DNA of 64,000 nt from Chitinophaga sp. CF418. GTDB taxonomy: Bacteria > Bacteroidota > Bacteroidia > Chitinophagales > Chitinophagaceae. The notes under the pieces are model-generated. The model had not been told where the DNA came from, did no database searches, and was given only the letters and a program-made list of their open reading frames with translations. The position numbers were made by a program, and so were the translations under genes. The number at the start of each line of letters is the position of its first letter. Positions within the stretch are counted from its first letter, which is position 1. The stretch lies in assembly GCF_900142925.1 (NCBI RefSeq), contig NZ_FRCN01000009.1, positions 96,494 to 160,493 of the forward strand. Reading direction: 5' to 3'. Positions 18,498 to 27,436 of this stretch are shown piece after piece.

Positions 18498-19535
18498 ATG
18501 AAACCATATATCGTTATATTTTCCTCTTCCGGCAGCCTTCCTGTGGCAGAAGGCATTCACGCAAACCTTGTGGCCGATTTTACGATCCATCTCTGGAAAG
18601 GGGACTTCTTCGGGGATAATCATACCACTCCTTTGTGGACCTTCTTCAAAAAGCTGTTTCATTATGACTATGCTGTGATTGTATTGTCCAATGACAACAT
18701 GGTATCGTACACTACCAAAGATGGTACGAAGATCAATGGTCCCAAAGACAATGTGATCTTCGAGCTGGGCGCCACTATGGCTAAACTGGGGCCACAGAAA
18801 ACGATCATCCTGCTGCCAGATGAGCCGCAGGTAAAACTGCCTACTTACTTTGACGATGTAAAACCACTGGTGTTTACCTATCGTAATCAGCAGACCTATA
18901 CAGACCAGGAAAAGCTGGATGCCACAGCGTCTGCAGCTAATGGGATCAGGGAGGTACTCAACAATGTTACTTTCGATTCTTTCCACTCGGAACTGCCTGC
19001 GCAGGGACTTGCGCATGCCTATCTCAATAATTTCCTGCTGTCTTTATGGAAGGTAAAACAGCCACAGGAATTGAAGATCAATGGCAGGACTTTGTTGTGG
19101 CGGCCAGAGAATGGGATCACTGTAACTGTCATCATGCCTGAAGAAATCATGGGCAGGCAGGATGCGGATGCCTTTTTAACATCACAGCAGGGTTGTTATA
19201 AGATCAGCTTTGTAGCAGATGATGGCCGGAATATTGGCATCTATGTGTTGCCGAGGGCGGATGAGCAGGCGCCGCTTCACATCCTCGATATTCCTACAAC
19301 ATTGTTGACTGCTCAGAACATCATTGGCCTGATCGAGCGCTTCTGGCGCGAGAAAGACAATGAAAAAGTGCCGGAAACAGATACTGATTTCATCGCCTCA
19401 CTGAAAGACAAAGAGATCGTCAACTTTCGCCGCACACTGGACCATGAACTGGGCAGGAAGACCGAAAAGACATACATTATTTCCGCTGATGAAGTGCCGG
19501 CGCATATCGAAAAACTCAATGCCGGCCTACTGTAA
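18498..19535 (+). CDS. TIR-like domain fused to a STING-like domain (Cap12-type effector)
   Basis: 345 aa from ATG 18498, chosen because the upstream in-frame ATG (18438) lies inside the preceding gene. Residues 1-150 form a TIR-like domain of the predicted nucleotide-binding type: YIVIFSSSGSLPVAEGI, then YAVIVLSNDN, then GPKDNVIFELGATMAKLG with Glu89 as candidate NADase glutamate. Residues ~165-340 look STING-like: GLAHAYLNNFL parallels GLAWSYYIGYL of animal STING, followed by VTVIMPEEI, a central GCYKISFV...IGIYVLP segment, LHILDIPTTLLTAQNIIGLI, and a terminal FRRTLDHEL...TYIISADE helix-strand. TIR-STING proteins bind cyclic dinucleotides, oligomerise and cleave NAD in CBASS defence. No cyclase is present here; its partner is the SLOG/RyR channel-like protein. 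Confidence 0.82.
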   Translation: MKPYIVIFSSSGSLPVAEGIHANLVADFTIHLWKGDFFGDNHTTPLWTFFKKLFHYDYAVIVLSNDNMVSYTTKDGTKINGPKDNVIFELGATMAKLGPQKTIILLPDEPQVKLPTYFDDVKPLVFTYRNQQTYTDQEKLDATASAANGIREVLNNVTFDSFHSELPAQGLAHAYLNNFLLSLWKVKQPQELKINGRTLLWRPENGITVTVIMPEEIMGRQDADAFLTSQQGCYKISFVADDGRNIGIYVLPRADEQAPLHILDIPTTLLTAQNIIGLIERFWREKDNEKVPETDTDFIASLKDKEIVNFRRTLDHELGRKTEKTYIISADEVPAHIEKLNAGLL

Positions 19536-19550
19536 CCTACAACTGGCGGA

Positions 19551-19567
19551 GCAACACATCCTGTTGC
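19551..19567. terminator. Weak stem-loop between convergent genes
   Basis: GCAACA (19551-19556) pairs with TGTTGC (19562-19567), followed on the plus strand by CTCAATTTTTT. It lies between the convergent STING and HxlR genes. The stem is only 6 bp. Confidence 0.4.
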
Positions 19568-19576
19568 CTCAATTTT

Positions 19577-19957
19577 TTAATACGGGTCTTTTATCACACA
19601 GTCGGCTGAGCTGCCTATTGCGGGAATACCTTCTTTCGCCATCTGCCTGTCACCCCATTGCCGCAGGTGATTAATAAAGGGGATCAGTTCCTGGCTGGTA
19701 GCCGTCAGCGTATATTCTACACGGGGAGGCATGGTATGATATACCTCTCTATGCACCAGCCCGTCTTCTTCCAGCTCCCGCAGCGTCTGGGTCAGCATCT
19801 TTGTCGTAATATCAATAATGCTTCTGCGCAGTTCCCCGTAGCGTAGTACTTTATGCAGATGCAGATACCATAGGATGCGGCCTTTATATTTTCCCCCGAT
19901 CCTCCGGAACGCAAAATCTACTGCGCAAATGGGTGTATCAATACTTTTCTTAGCCAT
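19577..19957 (-). CDS. HxlR-family winged-helix transcriptional regulator
   Basis: 126 aa, the full length of a one-domain HxlR regulator. ICAVDFAFRRIGGKYKGRILWYL, then YGELRRSIIDITTKMLTQTLRELEEDGLV and YTLTATSQELIPFINHLRQWG, follow the HxlR winged-helix pattern, including the N-terminal cysteine (CAVD) that in some members senses electrophiles or oxidants. It is divergent from an MBL-fold hydrolase gene with 118 bp between starts, and a 29-bp near-palindrome lies in that gap. The likely job is to control that hydrolase and itself in response to a reactive or aromatic effector; the effector is not known. Confidence 0.92.
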   Translation of the reverse strand: MAKKSIDTPICAVDFAFRRIGGKYKGRILWYLHLHKVLRYGELRRSIIDITTKMLTQTLRELEEDGLVHREVYHTMPPRVEYTLTATSQELIPFINHLRQWGDRQMAKEGIPAIGSSADCVIKDPY

Positions 19958-19994
19958 TCCTTTATTTTTTTGTCATTGAAAATCAACTATAGAT

Positions 19995-20023
19995 ACTTTT
20001 TGGTATCCAGGATACTTAAAAGT
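19995..20023. promoter_or_regulatory. 29-bp near-palindrome, candidate HxlR operator
   Basis: ACTTTTTGGTATCC (19995-20008), a central A (20009), then GGATACTTAAAAGT (20010-20023); 12 of 14 positions pair, with a perfect GTATCC-A-GGATAC core. A further GATAC half-site lies at 19992-19996. It sits in the divergent HxlR/MBL promoter region. Confidence 0.65.
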
Positions 20024-20075
20024 ACATACTTGTTTCAAAGATACGCTCCGGATAAATTTGATGTAAATATTCAAG

Positions 20076-21059
20076 ATGGAAAGAAGAGCTTTATTAAAGA
20101 AGATGGCCCTTATCGGCCTTGGATCTGCTTTACCGCTACACTCCCTGTTTGCCGGAAAACCCTTCGCCGGTGCAGAACGTCCTTATCACCGGTTTCAGCT
20201 GGGAGACCTGGAACTGACGGTGGTAACTGATGGGCATATTGTGATGAGCCCTGTGCAGGAGCACTTTGCTATGGATGCCCCGCAGGAAGAAGTTAATCAG
20301 CTGCTGGAGAACAACTTCCGGTCAACGAAAGCTGTTGACCTGGGTATGAACATACTGATCGTGAAAAAAGGAAAGGATATTATCCTGATCGATACAGGCG
20401 CTGGTTATGGTTTCGGCCCTGCCTGCGGCTGGTTGCCTGCTTCACTGAAAGATGCAGGGATCCATGTCAATGATGTGACACAGATCGTTATTACACATGC
20501 GCACCCCGATCATATTGGCGGACTGCTCAGCCAGGACAATAAACTGGTCTTCCCCAATGCGCAGGTGTATATATCGGCAATAGAACATCAGTTCTGGATG
20601 TCTGCTGATAAATCTGATTTCTCAAAAAGTAGATTCAGCAATAAAGAATTGCTGGCAAAGATCCTGGTATCTACAAAGAATACACTGACAGTATTGAAAG
20701 ACCGCCTGCATTTATTTGATCACAAGGAAGCGTTGTTCGGTTGCATACGCCTGCAGCTGGCTGCAGGACATACACCGGGGCACACACTTGTCAGGATATT
20801 TTCCGGAAAAGAAGAGATAGTACATATTGCTGACCTGCTGCATTCAGATGTCTTGTTGTTCCCTCACCCGGAATGGGGTTTCGATGGAGATACTGATTTG
20901 AGTATGGCTGCAGCCACGAGAAGAAAGGTAATGGAGGCATTGGCGCTTGACCGGACGGCCGTATTTTCCTATCATCTGCCGTGGCCGGGTATAGGGCATA
21001 TCAGGAAAAAGGCAGATGCCTATGAGTGGATAGCAGAGACTTATGCATTCCCTGCATAA
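20076..21059 (+). CDS. MBL-fold metallo-hydrolase, exported by a Tat-like signal
   Basis: 327 aa. The N-terminus MERRALLKKMALIGLGSALP has an RR pair ahead of a hydrophobic stretch, consistent with a Tat signal though not the full SRRxFLK motif. The binuclear metal site HAHPDH is at residues 141-146, with the downstream AGHTPGHT and ADLLHSD ligands and a late SYHLPWPG histidine. This places it in the glyoxalase-II/lactonase side of the MBL superfamily. The substrate cannot be fixed from sequence; periplasmic hydrolases of this kind act on lactones, esters or peroxides. The divergent HxlR regulator suggests induction by a small-molecule stress. A terminator shared with the convergent STAND gene follows. 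Confidence 0.88.
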   Translation: MERRALLKKMALIGLGSALPLHSLFAGKPFAGAERPYHRFQLGDLELTVVTDGHIVMSPVQEHFAMDAPQEEVNQLLENNFRSTKAVDLGMNILIVKKGKDIILIDTGAGYGFGPACGWLPASLKDAGIHVNDVTQIVITHAHPDHIGGLLSQDNKLVFPNAQVYISAIEHQFWMSADKSDFSKSRFSNKELLAKILVSTKNTLTVLKDRLHLFDHKEALFGCIRLQLAAGHTPGHTLVRIFSGKEEIVHIADLLHSDVLLFPHPEWGFDGDTDLSMAAATRRKVMEALALDRTAVFSYHLPWPGIGHIRKKADAYEWIAETYAFPA

Positions 21060-21065
21060 ACATAA

Positions 21066-21096
21066 AGAAGCTGCTGAGGATTGATCGGCAGCTTCT
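21066..21096. terminator. Bidirectional terminator between convergent genes
   Basis: AGAAGCTGCTGA (21066-21077) pairs with TCGGCAGCTTCT (21085-21096) with a single G-U, followed by a T8 run on the plus strand. It separates the MBL hydrolase gene from the minus-strand STAND gene. Confidence 0.85.
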
Positions 21097-21118
21097 TTTT
21101 TTTCTGAGCTGGTCCGCA

Positions 21119-24100
21119 TTAGCGAAAGGCAATATCGTCTACCGCTTTCAGGAGATCCTGCTGTGAGAATGTTTTGAGTTTGTTCTGGTCCGCCAGTGTA
21201 TTGGGGGTGCCCTTAACCCATAGTTTAAGCCGGGAATTATCCAGGCTGAGGACTATGTTTGTATTGACGGGGTTAAAAGACCAGGAGCTGTAATTCACAT
21301 ATCCGCCGAAACGGTCCAGCGGCTTCCCGTCTTTGTCATATACCGTGAGGGTGCCCATTTCTCCTGTAATGATATAATCTCCTTTTTCAGACAATACGAT
21401 CTTCCTGCTGTAGAAAATATCCCTGGCTATTCTGCTGGGTGCTTTGGGTACTCTGTACGTATACAGTACTGGCGTGGACACCATAGCAGGACTATTGACT
21501 TGTTTGCTGATCTGTTGTTGCTGGAAGTTTAGCTGTGTTGCGGAGGGATGAGCCAGAAAATAAATAGTGTTAAGGTCAGCCGCAAAACTAACAATGGAAA
21601 TTTTATCAAATTCTTTTCCCAGTGGGATGATGTGCTTCTCCGATATTATTTTATTACCCGTGCTTTTCGCAATAGTTATTTCATTGTCATTCAAAACAAT
21701 GAAGCCATTGCCGCCATTTCCCAGGAGAGCGTCAGGGTTCTTGTAAGATTTAATAAATCTTCCGTTTGTCAGATCATAGGCATCTATCCCTGTCTGTTTT
21801 TTCAGATAAAGTACGGTGTCATTGGAACATACCTCAATGTCATCTGTATTGTTTTTGGATGGAATATAGATAACAGCTGGTGTGTTGATATTTTTTTTGA
21901 TCTGGATTTCATTGGGCGTTACCACAATGAGCCTTCCCCTGGCAGTATAAGCTACTTTCAGGAGGTTGTCATATCTTTCAGAAGATTCCCGCTGGCCATT
22001 CGTATTATACCTGTAGATGTTGTTTTTAGTTGTGATCAGGATACTGTTGTCAACGGGACTGAATTGTGTGGACAGGATTTTGGCAGGTGTGGAAACCGGC
22101 ACCTCCTGATGAGTAGTAAGATCGAGAATGGTCAGGTTTTTGTCTCCCTGCTGGGCCAAAGCATATCTGCCATCATCAGAGAAGAAAGCAGAAGATACAT
22201 CTTCCAGAATGAATGATTCATAAAAAGAGTTCCTCTTATTCAGTGTATCCCGGATATAGTCTCTGAGCTGCAGATTGGAGCTGTCATGTTTGAAACTTTC
22301 CAGTGCCAGCTGATAGGCGAGTGCAGGATCTGAACGTAGCAGCGTACGTGATTTAGCAAAGAAGGAAGCGTTTGTTCTGGCGTTTTTAATTTCATTGTCC
22401 TTGCGTGCTATGATGTCTAGTTGCTGCTTTAGGGAATCTGATTTGTTCTGCAGGAATTGTGAGTACGTCTTTACGGAATCGCGTGACTGTATCAGGGCAG
22501 CTCTCTGACCAAGCAATTCTTTCTGTTGTTTTTCCAGCTCTTTTCTCGTTCTTCTTTCTTTTTCGGCGGCGGAATTAGCCAGGAGACTGGACTGCAATGC
22601 CTCTATTGCTTTCTGCTGGTTAACTATGGACTGCTTTCTCACTATGCCATACACACTATCCCGCTCAGCTCTTGAAAGACTGTCCTGGTGTCTTAGAATT
22701 TTAATGCTGTCAATATATTCGAGCGACTGTTTCAGGTTATGATCGGCTTTCCTGTACTGGCTGAATGCGTAGAACGCGGCTATAGACAGAAGGAATAATC
22801 CGAGTAATGTAAACCATGTTCGTTCCTTCTGTAAACGGTTTTTAGCTTTCTCTTCTTCCAGCTTTTCCTGTAAAGCTTTTTCCTTTTCTCTCAACAGGTC
22901 TTTCTGTTTCTTTTCAAATACGATGACCTTATCTCTTTCCTCTATCAGTTCCTGCTGCCGCCTGTTCTTCCGGTCTTCCAGCTCACGGCGGCGTTGCTCA
23001 CTCCTTTTTACAAAGTTGGTTTCAGCCTGATTCAACCAGTTATCGGACGACTTGAGAATATTTAAGAGGGTATCCAGCCGCGAATCGTCATGCCATAACC
23101 TCTTGGGATTCTCTTTGAACTTCTTTACTGCCTCGGAGAGGTCCTGTTGCAGATACAAGAGGTTCTTGCCGTATTGTTTTATCCAGTCACCGATAAGGTT
23201 CCAGGAGCGGATCAGGGAATCGTGTGCGGGCTCGTAGTAAACCTGTCCGCTCTCATTAGGCCCTGATACGATCAGCCGGCTGCTCACAAGGTCATTCAGT
23301 ACTTTCTGTACCCGTTCATTTTCAGCAGGGCATTCATATACCAGTTCTTCCGCCAGGATTCTTTTGGAAGCTTTTTCATTGATGCTGAGAGATACCATGC
23401 GCAGCATTACGTTCTTGATAGTACGCTGGGTATCTGCATCAGAACTGGTGTATAGTTTAGATGCCCGCAGTCTTAAGCCATCCACTACACCGCCGATAGC
23501 ATTGTAATGATCTTCCGTGAGGTAACCATTATTCGCACCGCTTTTTTCATATTCGATATACATCTGCTCCAGTGCGTAGGAGAGGAGCGGGAGTGTACCG
23601 TTGGACTGCATCACGTCCCGCACAATGTTGTCCACCAGGTAAACCGGTTTGTATTCCAGTCCGGCGAGATAAGCGGGTTCTGTAATAATCTCCCGGATAG
23701 CGCTTTCCATCAGATCAGGCACCGTCTTTTTGGATTCCCGCCAATTAGTGAGGGCCCGTTCGAATTCATATTCATAGTCCGAGCGTACGCTTAGTATGAT
23801 CTTAAGGCTGCGTGTAGCTGGATGGGTATCTTCCACCAGTTCATTCAGCATTTTGATGAACTCCTCACTTTCCCCGGTAGCGGCCTGAGTGGTCAATTCT
23901 TCAAACTGGTCTATATACAGCAGGAATTTGCCGCCATCCAGCTCCTTTGTCTTTTTGACGATCTCCTTTCCGAATATCATGGGATGCGCGCCTGGTTCTC
24001 CCTGCAGCACCTGGTATCCTTCGTGTTTCATGGAGGGGATGATACCGGCTTTGATAATGGAGGATTTACCTGAGCCGGAAGGGCCGACTATGACCAGCAA

Positions 24101-25336
24101 TCTTTTATCTTCAAAGAAGGCCAGCAGTTCCCGCAGTATCATACTCCTCCCGAAGAAAATAGTGGCATCCTTCTCTTCATAGGAGGGCAGGCCTTTGAAA
24201 GGATTGCCCTGTACACTCGGATGCCGGTTGCGGCCCCTGGAGGCGGCCGTTTTCTTTTGCACGATGAGCGGCACGAGGCTGTCATGGGCCAGGAAATACA
24301 CTTCATTATTCGCCTCCCGGATAAACTTCACCAGTTTGCTCCGGCTCAGGGCATTCAGCCATGCTCTGGCAGTTTGCGGATCAATGTCCTGTAGGTCGTC
24401 GAGCCGTAAGGGCTGTTTGGTCTGCGACTTTGAAACAAAATGCTGCAGGAGGTACCATACCCCGCCTGCCTTTCCCCGGGATACTTTTTCCACGACGGCG
24501 TTCAGGTAACGGGCCAGCATATTCTTTCCTTCTCCGATCTCCCGGAGAATGCTCTGTGTAAAAGCAATGTCTTCACCCTGGTCTGTTTTCTCGGCGGCTT
24601 TTTCCCATGCCCAGAACAGGTAGACCTGCAGATTGGCCAGGTCCACCCGGCCTTCCGTTGCACAGTCGGCCGCTATCCTGGCGGCACAACCAAGGTGGTC
24701 GCCGTCGGGTGTCCGGATGTTGTATTTATCCAGTAGTTTGGCAATGGAGTCCGTGGCATCCGGAATGCTCATCGGCTCAATTTTCACAGAAGCTTTGAAG
24801 ACGGGTACACCCGAATCCTGCAATATTTTCAGATGCCCGTGATATTCCTCCCGGAGCACCAGGATGATCTTACATTGTATATCGTTGTTGAGAATATCCT
24901 TTATTGTGCTTATAAAGCCCTGAATTTCGCCGTTGTTCCCGAAGATGAATAATTCCTCCAATTGATCGAAAACGAGAAATATGGGCTTAAAATGCTTTAA
25001 ATAGATCTTCCGGATCAATTCGGGGATGGAGGCCGGTTGTCCGGTACCGGTTTCACCTGCTTCCTGCTGCAGGGTACTGACCAGGCTTTCTGCCATGTTA
25101 TTCTTTCTCAGAATCCAGATAGCGTGCCAGTCCGTCCTTTTGAACTTGTTGGCCAGTCCGCACTGAATAAGGCTGGTTTTACCCACACCGGACATACCGT
25201 AGATCAGTATGACGCTGGCGGCAAAGGACAGGTTGTATAAGTGATCTATCTCGGTGGTGCGGCCACCCCAGATGTCTTTATCTTCTTTGGTGTAAGATTC
25301 CAGCAGTTTGAAGGGATTTTCTATCGGGGTGCTCAT
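21119..25336 (-). CDS. Double STAND NTPase with coiled coils, membrane segment and C-terminal propeller-like region
   Basis: 1405 aa. The first NTPase has Walker A GMSGVGKTS (47-55) and Walker B LVFDQLEEL (121-129). The second starts at GNPFKGLPSYEEKDATIFFGR (~377) with GPSGSGKSS (418-426) and LLYIDQFEE (472-480), the classic nSTAND1 layout. Both domains end in a winged-helix-like block with HDSL (351-354, 705-708). A charged coiled coil (~775-840), one strong TM helix (~841-859) and a second long coiled coil (~865-1000) follow. The C-terminal ~350 residues contain repeated strand patterns resembling a degenerate beta-propeller. Its start overlaps the stop of the CHAT gene by 4 bp, so the two are translationally coupled. 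Tandem STAND modules in one chain are unusual. Likely role: sensor/oligomeriser activating the CHAT protease. Confidence 0.85.
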   Translation of the reverse strand: MSTPIENPFKLLESYTKEDKDIWGGRTTEIDHLYNLSFAASVILIYGMSGVGKTSLIQCGLANKFKRTDWHAIWILRKNNMAESLVSTLQQEAGETGTGQPASIPELIRKIYLKHFKPIFLVFDQLEELFIFGNNGEIQGFISTIKDILNNDIQCKIILVLREEYHGHLKILQDSGVPVFKASVKIEPMSIPDATDSIAKLLDKYNIRTPDGDHLGCAARIAADCATEGRVDLANLQVYLFWAWEKAAEKTDQGEDIAFTQSILREIGEGKNMLARYLNAVVEKVSRGKAGGVWYLLQHFVSKSQTKQPLRLDDLQDIDPQTARAWLNALSRSKLVKFIREANNEVYFLAHDSLVPLIVQKKTAASRGRNRHPSVQGNPFKGLPSYEEKDATIFFGRSMILRELLAFFEDKRLLVIVGPSGSGKSSIIKAGIIPSMKHEGYQVLQGEPGAHPMIFGKEIVKKTKELDGGKFLLYIDQFEELTTQAATGESEEFIKMLNELVEDTHPATRSLKIILSVRSDYEYEFERALTNWRESKKTVPDLMESAIREIITEPAYLAGLEYKPVYLVDNIVRDVMQSNGTLPLLSYALEQMYIEYEKSGANNGYLTEDHYNAIGGVVDGLRLRASKLYTSSDADTQRTIKNVMLRMVSLSINEKASKRILAEELVYECPAENERVQKVLNDLVSSRLIVSGPNESGQVYYEPAHDSLIRSWNLIGDWIKQYGKNLLYLQQDLSEAVKKFKENPKRLWHDDSRLDTLLNILKSSDNWLNQAETNFVKRSEQRRRELEDRKNRRQQELIEERDKVIVFEKKQKDLLREKEKALQEKLEEEKAKNRLQKERTWFTLLGLFLLSIAAFYAFSQYRKADHNLKQSLEYIDSIKILRHQDSLSRAERDSVYGIVRKQSIVNQQKAIEALQSSLLANSAAEKERRTRKELEKQQKELLGQRAALIQSRDSVKTYSQFLQNKSDSLKQQLDIIARKDNEIKNARTNASFFAKSRTLLRSDPALAYQLALESFKHDSSNLQLRDYIRDTLNKRNSFYESFILEDVSSAFFSDDGRYALAQQGDKNLTILDLTTHQEVPVSTPAKILSTQFSPVDNSILITTKNNIYRYNTNGQRESSERYDNLLKVAYTARGRLIVVTPNEIQIKKNINTPAVIYIPSKNNTDDIEVCSNDTVLYLKKQTGIDAYDLTNGRFIKSYKNPDALLGNGGNGFIVLNDNEITIAKSTGNKIISEKHIIPLGKEFDKISIVSFAADLNTIYFLAHPSATQLNFQQQQISKQVNSPAMVSTPVLYTYRVPKAPSRIARDIFYSRKIVLSEKGDYIITGEMGTLTVYDKDGKPLDRFGGYVNYSSWSFNPVNTNIVLSLDNSRLKLWVKGTPNTLADQNKLKTFSQQDLLKAVDDIAFR

Positions 25337-27402
25337 GGTTCACTGTTTATAGGAGTTGGACTGGATACGGTAACAGTGGTAGCGGCAAGTTTAGACCTGT
25401 AATACAGGAATTCCGCATGCAGCTGCAGCAGCCTGTTAGTGATCCTGTTCTTCTCCCGGTCAGTTTTATTGGTCATTTCCTCAATAAAACGAATGGTTGT
25501 TTTGGTGATAGTAGCGGCGCCCAGTTCTATCTCATTTATTTCTGGCAGGATGTGGATCTGCCTTTCACCGCTGGTCAGGCTTTTGTAGACGACACCATTT
25601 CCTTCCGTGTAGTTGTAGAAATAGAGGTCCACACCATCAAACTCACACAGCACATTTTTATCGATGAGGAAAGGAGAGAGGGACAGGTATTCAAACATCC
25701 TGTAAATCTCCTTTACCAGTATGACAGAATAAGATTCGGCATATTCCGGCAGGGATTGCAGTTCAAGCACTTCCATCCTGTCGGATATACGTTGTTCCAG
25801 CAGCAGGTATTTGTGGAAATAGGTCTTGGCCAGCAGGTTCCTTTTCCGGATGGCTTCCACATTCTTGATCACCACCATCTTGTACTGCAGGATGAAGAAC
25901 AGTTCTTTCAGCAGATTGATCAGGCCCTGTTCTATCAGTTTGCAGTGATGGATATAGGCTGCAGCCGTATTCAGGGTTGGCATTTTCGCCTTGATACCCT
26001 TGATGAGCATATGAGAGTTGAAGAAGTTATTCTCGTAGGTATTGACGTTTTTAACGTTCAGGTATTCCTTTACAAATGCGTCTATTCCTGTTTCATTCTC
26101 CAGGTTCTTTTTCAGTACCTGTCCGATCACTTCAATGAAAGAAGTATAGTCGAAATCTTCCACGTTCTCTTTGGTGAGTCTGAAATAGCTCAGGATGATC
26201 TCCTTTTGTATCGGATTCATCTCCATTGTCTTTCCATTCTTTTCTTTCAGGCCATATACTTCAAGCAGATCGGAGAGGATGGTGGATGCAGCCAGCTTGA
26301 CCAGTATTTCATAGAAGTTGATCTGCAGTTCAAGGAATTCGTTGTAATCTTCCTCCGTCAGCAAATTTTCCTTACTGAAGGAATACATCCTTCGCAGTAA
26401 GCTGCCGAGGGGTAGGGGGAAGGTGTTAATGAGTTTGTCCGCAATATCACTGAGGCTCTGCGGATCTTTTATATAAGCCGTATACAGGTCGTTGATCTCT
26501 TTCAGCTGGTTATTCCGCCTGTTAAACTTGTCATTGATGTTTTCCACTTCGATCAGCACCTCTTTGGCGGAGATATCAGGCTTTTCATACAAGGCTTCTA
26601 TCAGGTGATCCTTTTCTTTGGCAAGGCCAGCGTACAGGCGGCTGGCATTAGAGGCCAGTGCCCGGATCAGTTCATCATTGGGTGCATATTTCTCCTTGTC
26701 GTCATATTTCTCATTTAAGTACTGGGTGATGGACCACTCATCCGCCAGGGCATCCTTGTAATAAATACCCCAGGGGAACTGACCGCTGTTGTCGTCTTCC
26801 GGTTCATCATCCATAACGGCTGCCCGTTTGGTACCTATATAACGGTTAGTGCCTTTAGGGAACAATGCAAAATGTTCGCCCGAGAGCACGAAAGTTTTGG
26901 CGAAGTCAAATGCTTTGCCGATCTGCCATGACTTGGTCAGGGCGGTATAGAAATAAATGGAAAAATCAGCGGCTACCTTGTCGTATACCGGCCGGTGGGT
27001 ACCGATCACGATGGGAACTCCCTTGTTGGGATGGGTGGCATCGGGAGTATGCAGTACGTCTATGATCTCTTTGGAGGCGCAGGCATTGAGAAAGACGAGT
27101 TTCAGGTTGGGGGCGAGGTTTAATAATTCTGCGAGCCCTTCTTTCCTGAATTGTCCGTCTTTCTCGAAGAAGAGGGCCAGGCTGTTCCCGTGTCCTGAGA
27201 AGTGCAGGATCTCAATATCGGGACCGTGATCGGCGAAAAAGTGGAACATGTCATCCTTGGTGGCTCTGATCAGGACTTCCGGACTAAGGTACTTTTTAAT
27301 ATTTCCGAAGTTAGTGTTGATCTCTTTGATTTCCTGCTCGACAAATTGTAACGGTCCTTCCTTCATATCGTTGGCGTATGCCAACAGTGCTAATCTGGAC
27401 AT
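25333..27402 (-). CDS. CHAT-domain caspase-like protease
   Basis: 689 aa. Residues ~1-180 form a CHAT (caspase HetF-associated with TPRs) peptidase domain: the catalytic histidine is His71 in LHFSGHGN and the cysteine is Cys108 in LVFLNACAS, followed by VPIVIGTHRPVYDKVAADFSIYFY. The remaining ~500 residues are helical and probably a binding or dimerisation region; they lack clear TPR signatures. No signal peptide or TM segment. The downstream gene overlaps by 4 bp and encodes a double STAND NTPase, giving a protease-plus-sensor pair like known CHAT/STAND immune modules. The substrate is not evident in the window. Two 11-bp direct repeats lie 35-69 bp upstream of the start. Confidence 0.87.
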   Translation of the reverse strand: MSRLALLAYANDMKEGPLQFVEQEIKEINTNFGNIKKYLSPEVLIRATKDDMFHFFADHGPDIEILHFSGHGNSLALFFEKDGQFRKEGLAELLNLAPNLKLVFLNACASKEIIDVLHTPDATHPNKGVPIVIGTHRPVYDKVAADFSIYFYTALTKSWQIGKAFDFAKTFVLSGEHFALFPKGTNRYIGTKRAAVMDDEPEDDNSGQFPWGIYYKDALADEWSITQYLNEKYDDKEKYAPNDELIRALASNASRLYAGLAKEKDHLIEALYEKPDISAKEVLIEVENINDKFNRRNNQLKEINDLYTAYIKDPQSLSDIADKLINTFPLPLGSLLRRMYSFSKENLLTEEDYNEFLELQINFYEILVKLAASTILSDLLEVYGLKEKNGKTMEMNPIQKEIILSYFRLTKENVEDFDYTSFIEVIGQVLKKNLENETGIDAFVKEYLNVKNVNTYENNFFNSHMLIKGIKAKMPTLNTAAAYIHHCKLIEQGLINLLKELFFILQYKMVVIKNVEAIRKRNLLAKTYFHKYLLLEQRISDRMEVLELQSLPEYAESYSVILVKEIYRMFEYLSLSPFLIDKNVLCEFDGVDLYFYNYTEGNGVVYKSLTSGERQIHILPEINEIELGAATITKTTIRFIEEMTNKTDREKNRITNRLLQLHAEFLYYRSKLAATTVTVSSPTPINSEP

Positions 27403-27436
27403 CTTTTGTTGTGTTTAACCGGCGTTGTGAGGATAG

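Noticed and set aside
15788..19535. Complete CBASS operon
   Set aside because: No CD-NTase-like sequence with a GS-x-D-x-D motif was seen next to the TIR-STING gene; only the effector resembles CBASS.
21548..22216. 222-codon plus-strand frame opposite the STAND gene C-terminus
   Set aside because: Shadow of the propeller-like region; no domain and no promoter.
25417..26400. 327-codon plus-strand frame opposite the CHAT gene
   Set aside because: Antisense to an intact, motif-bearing CHAT gene; rich in Phe, Gln and His with no recognisable domain, as expected of a shadow frame.
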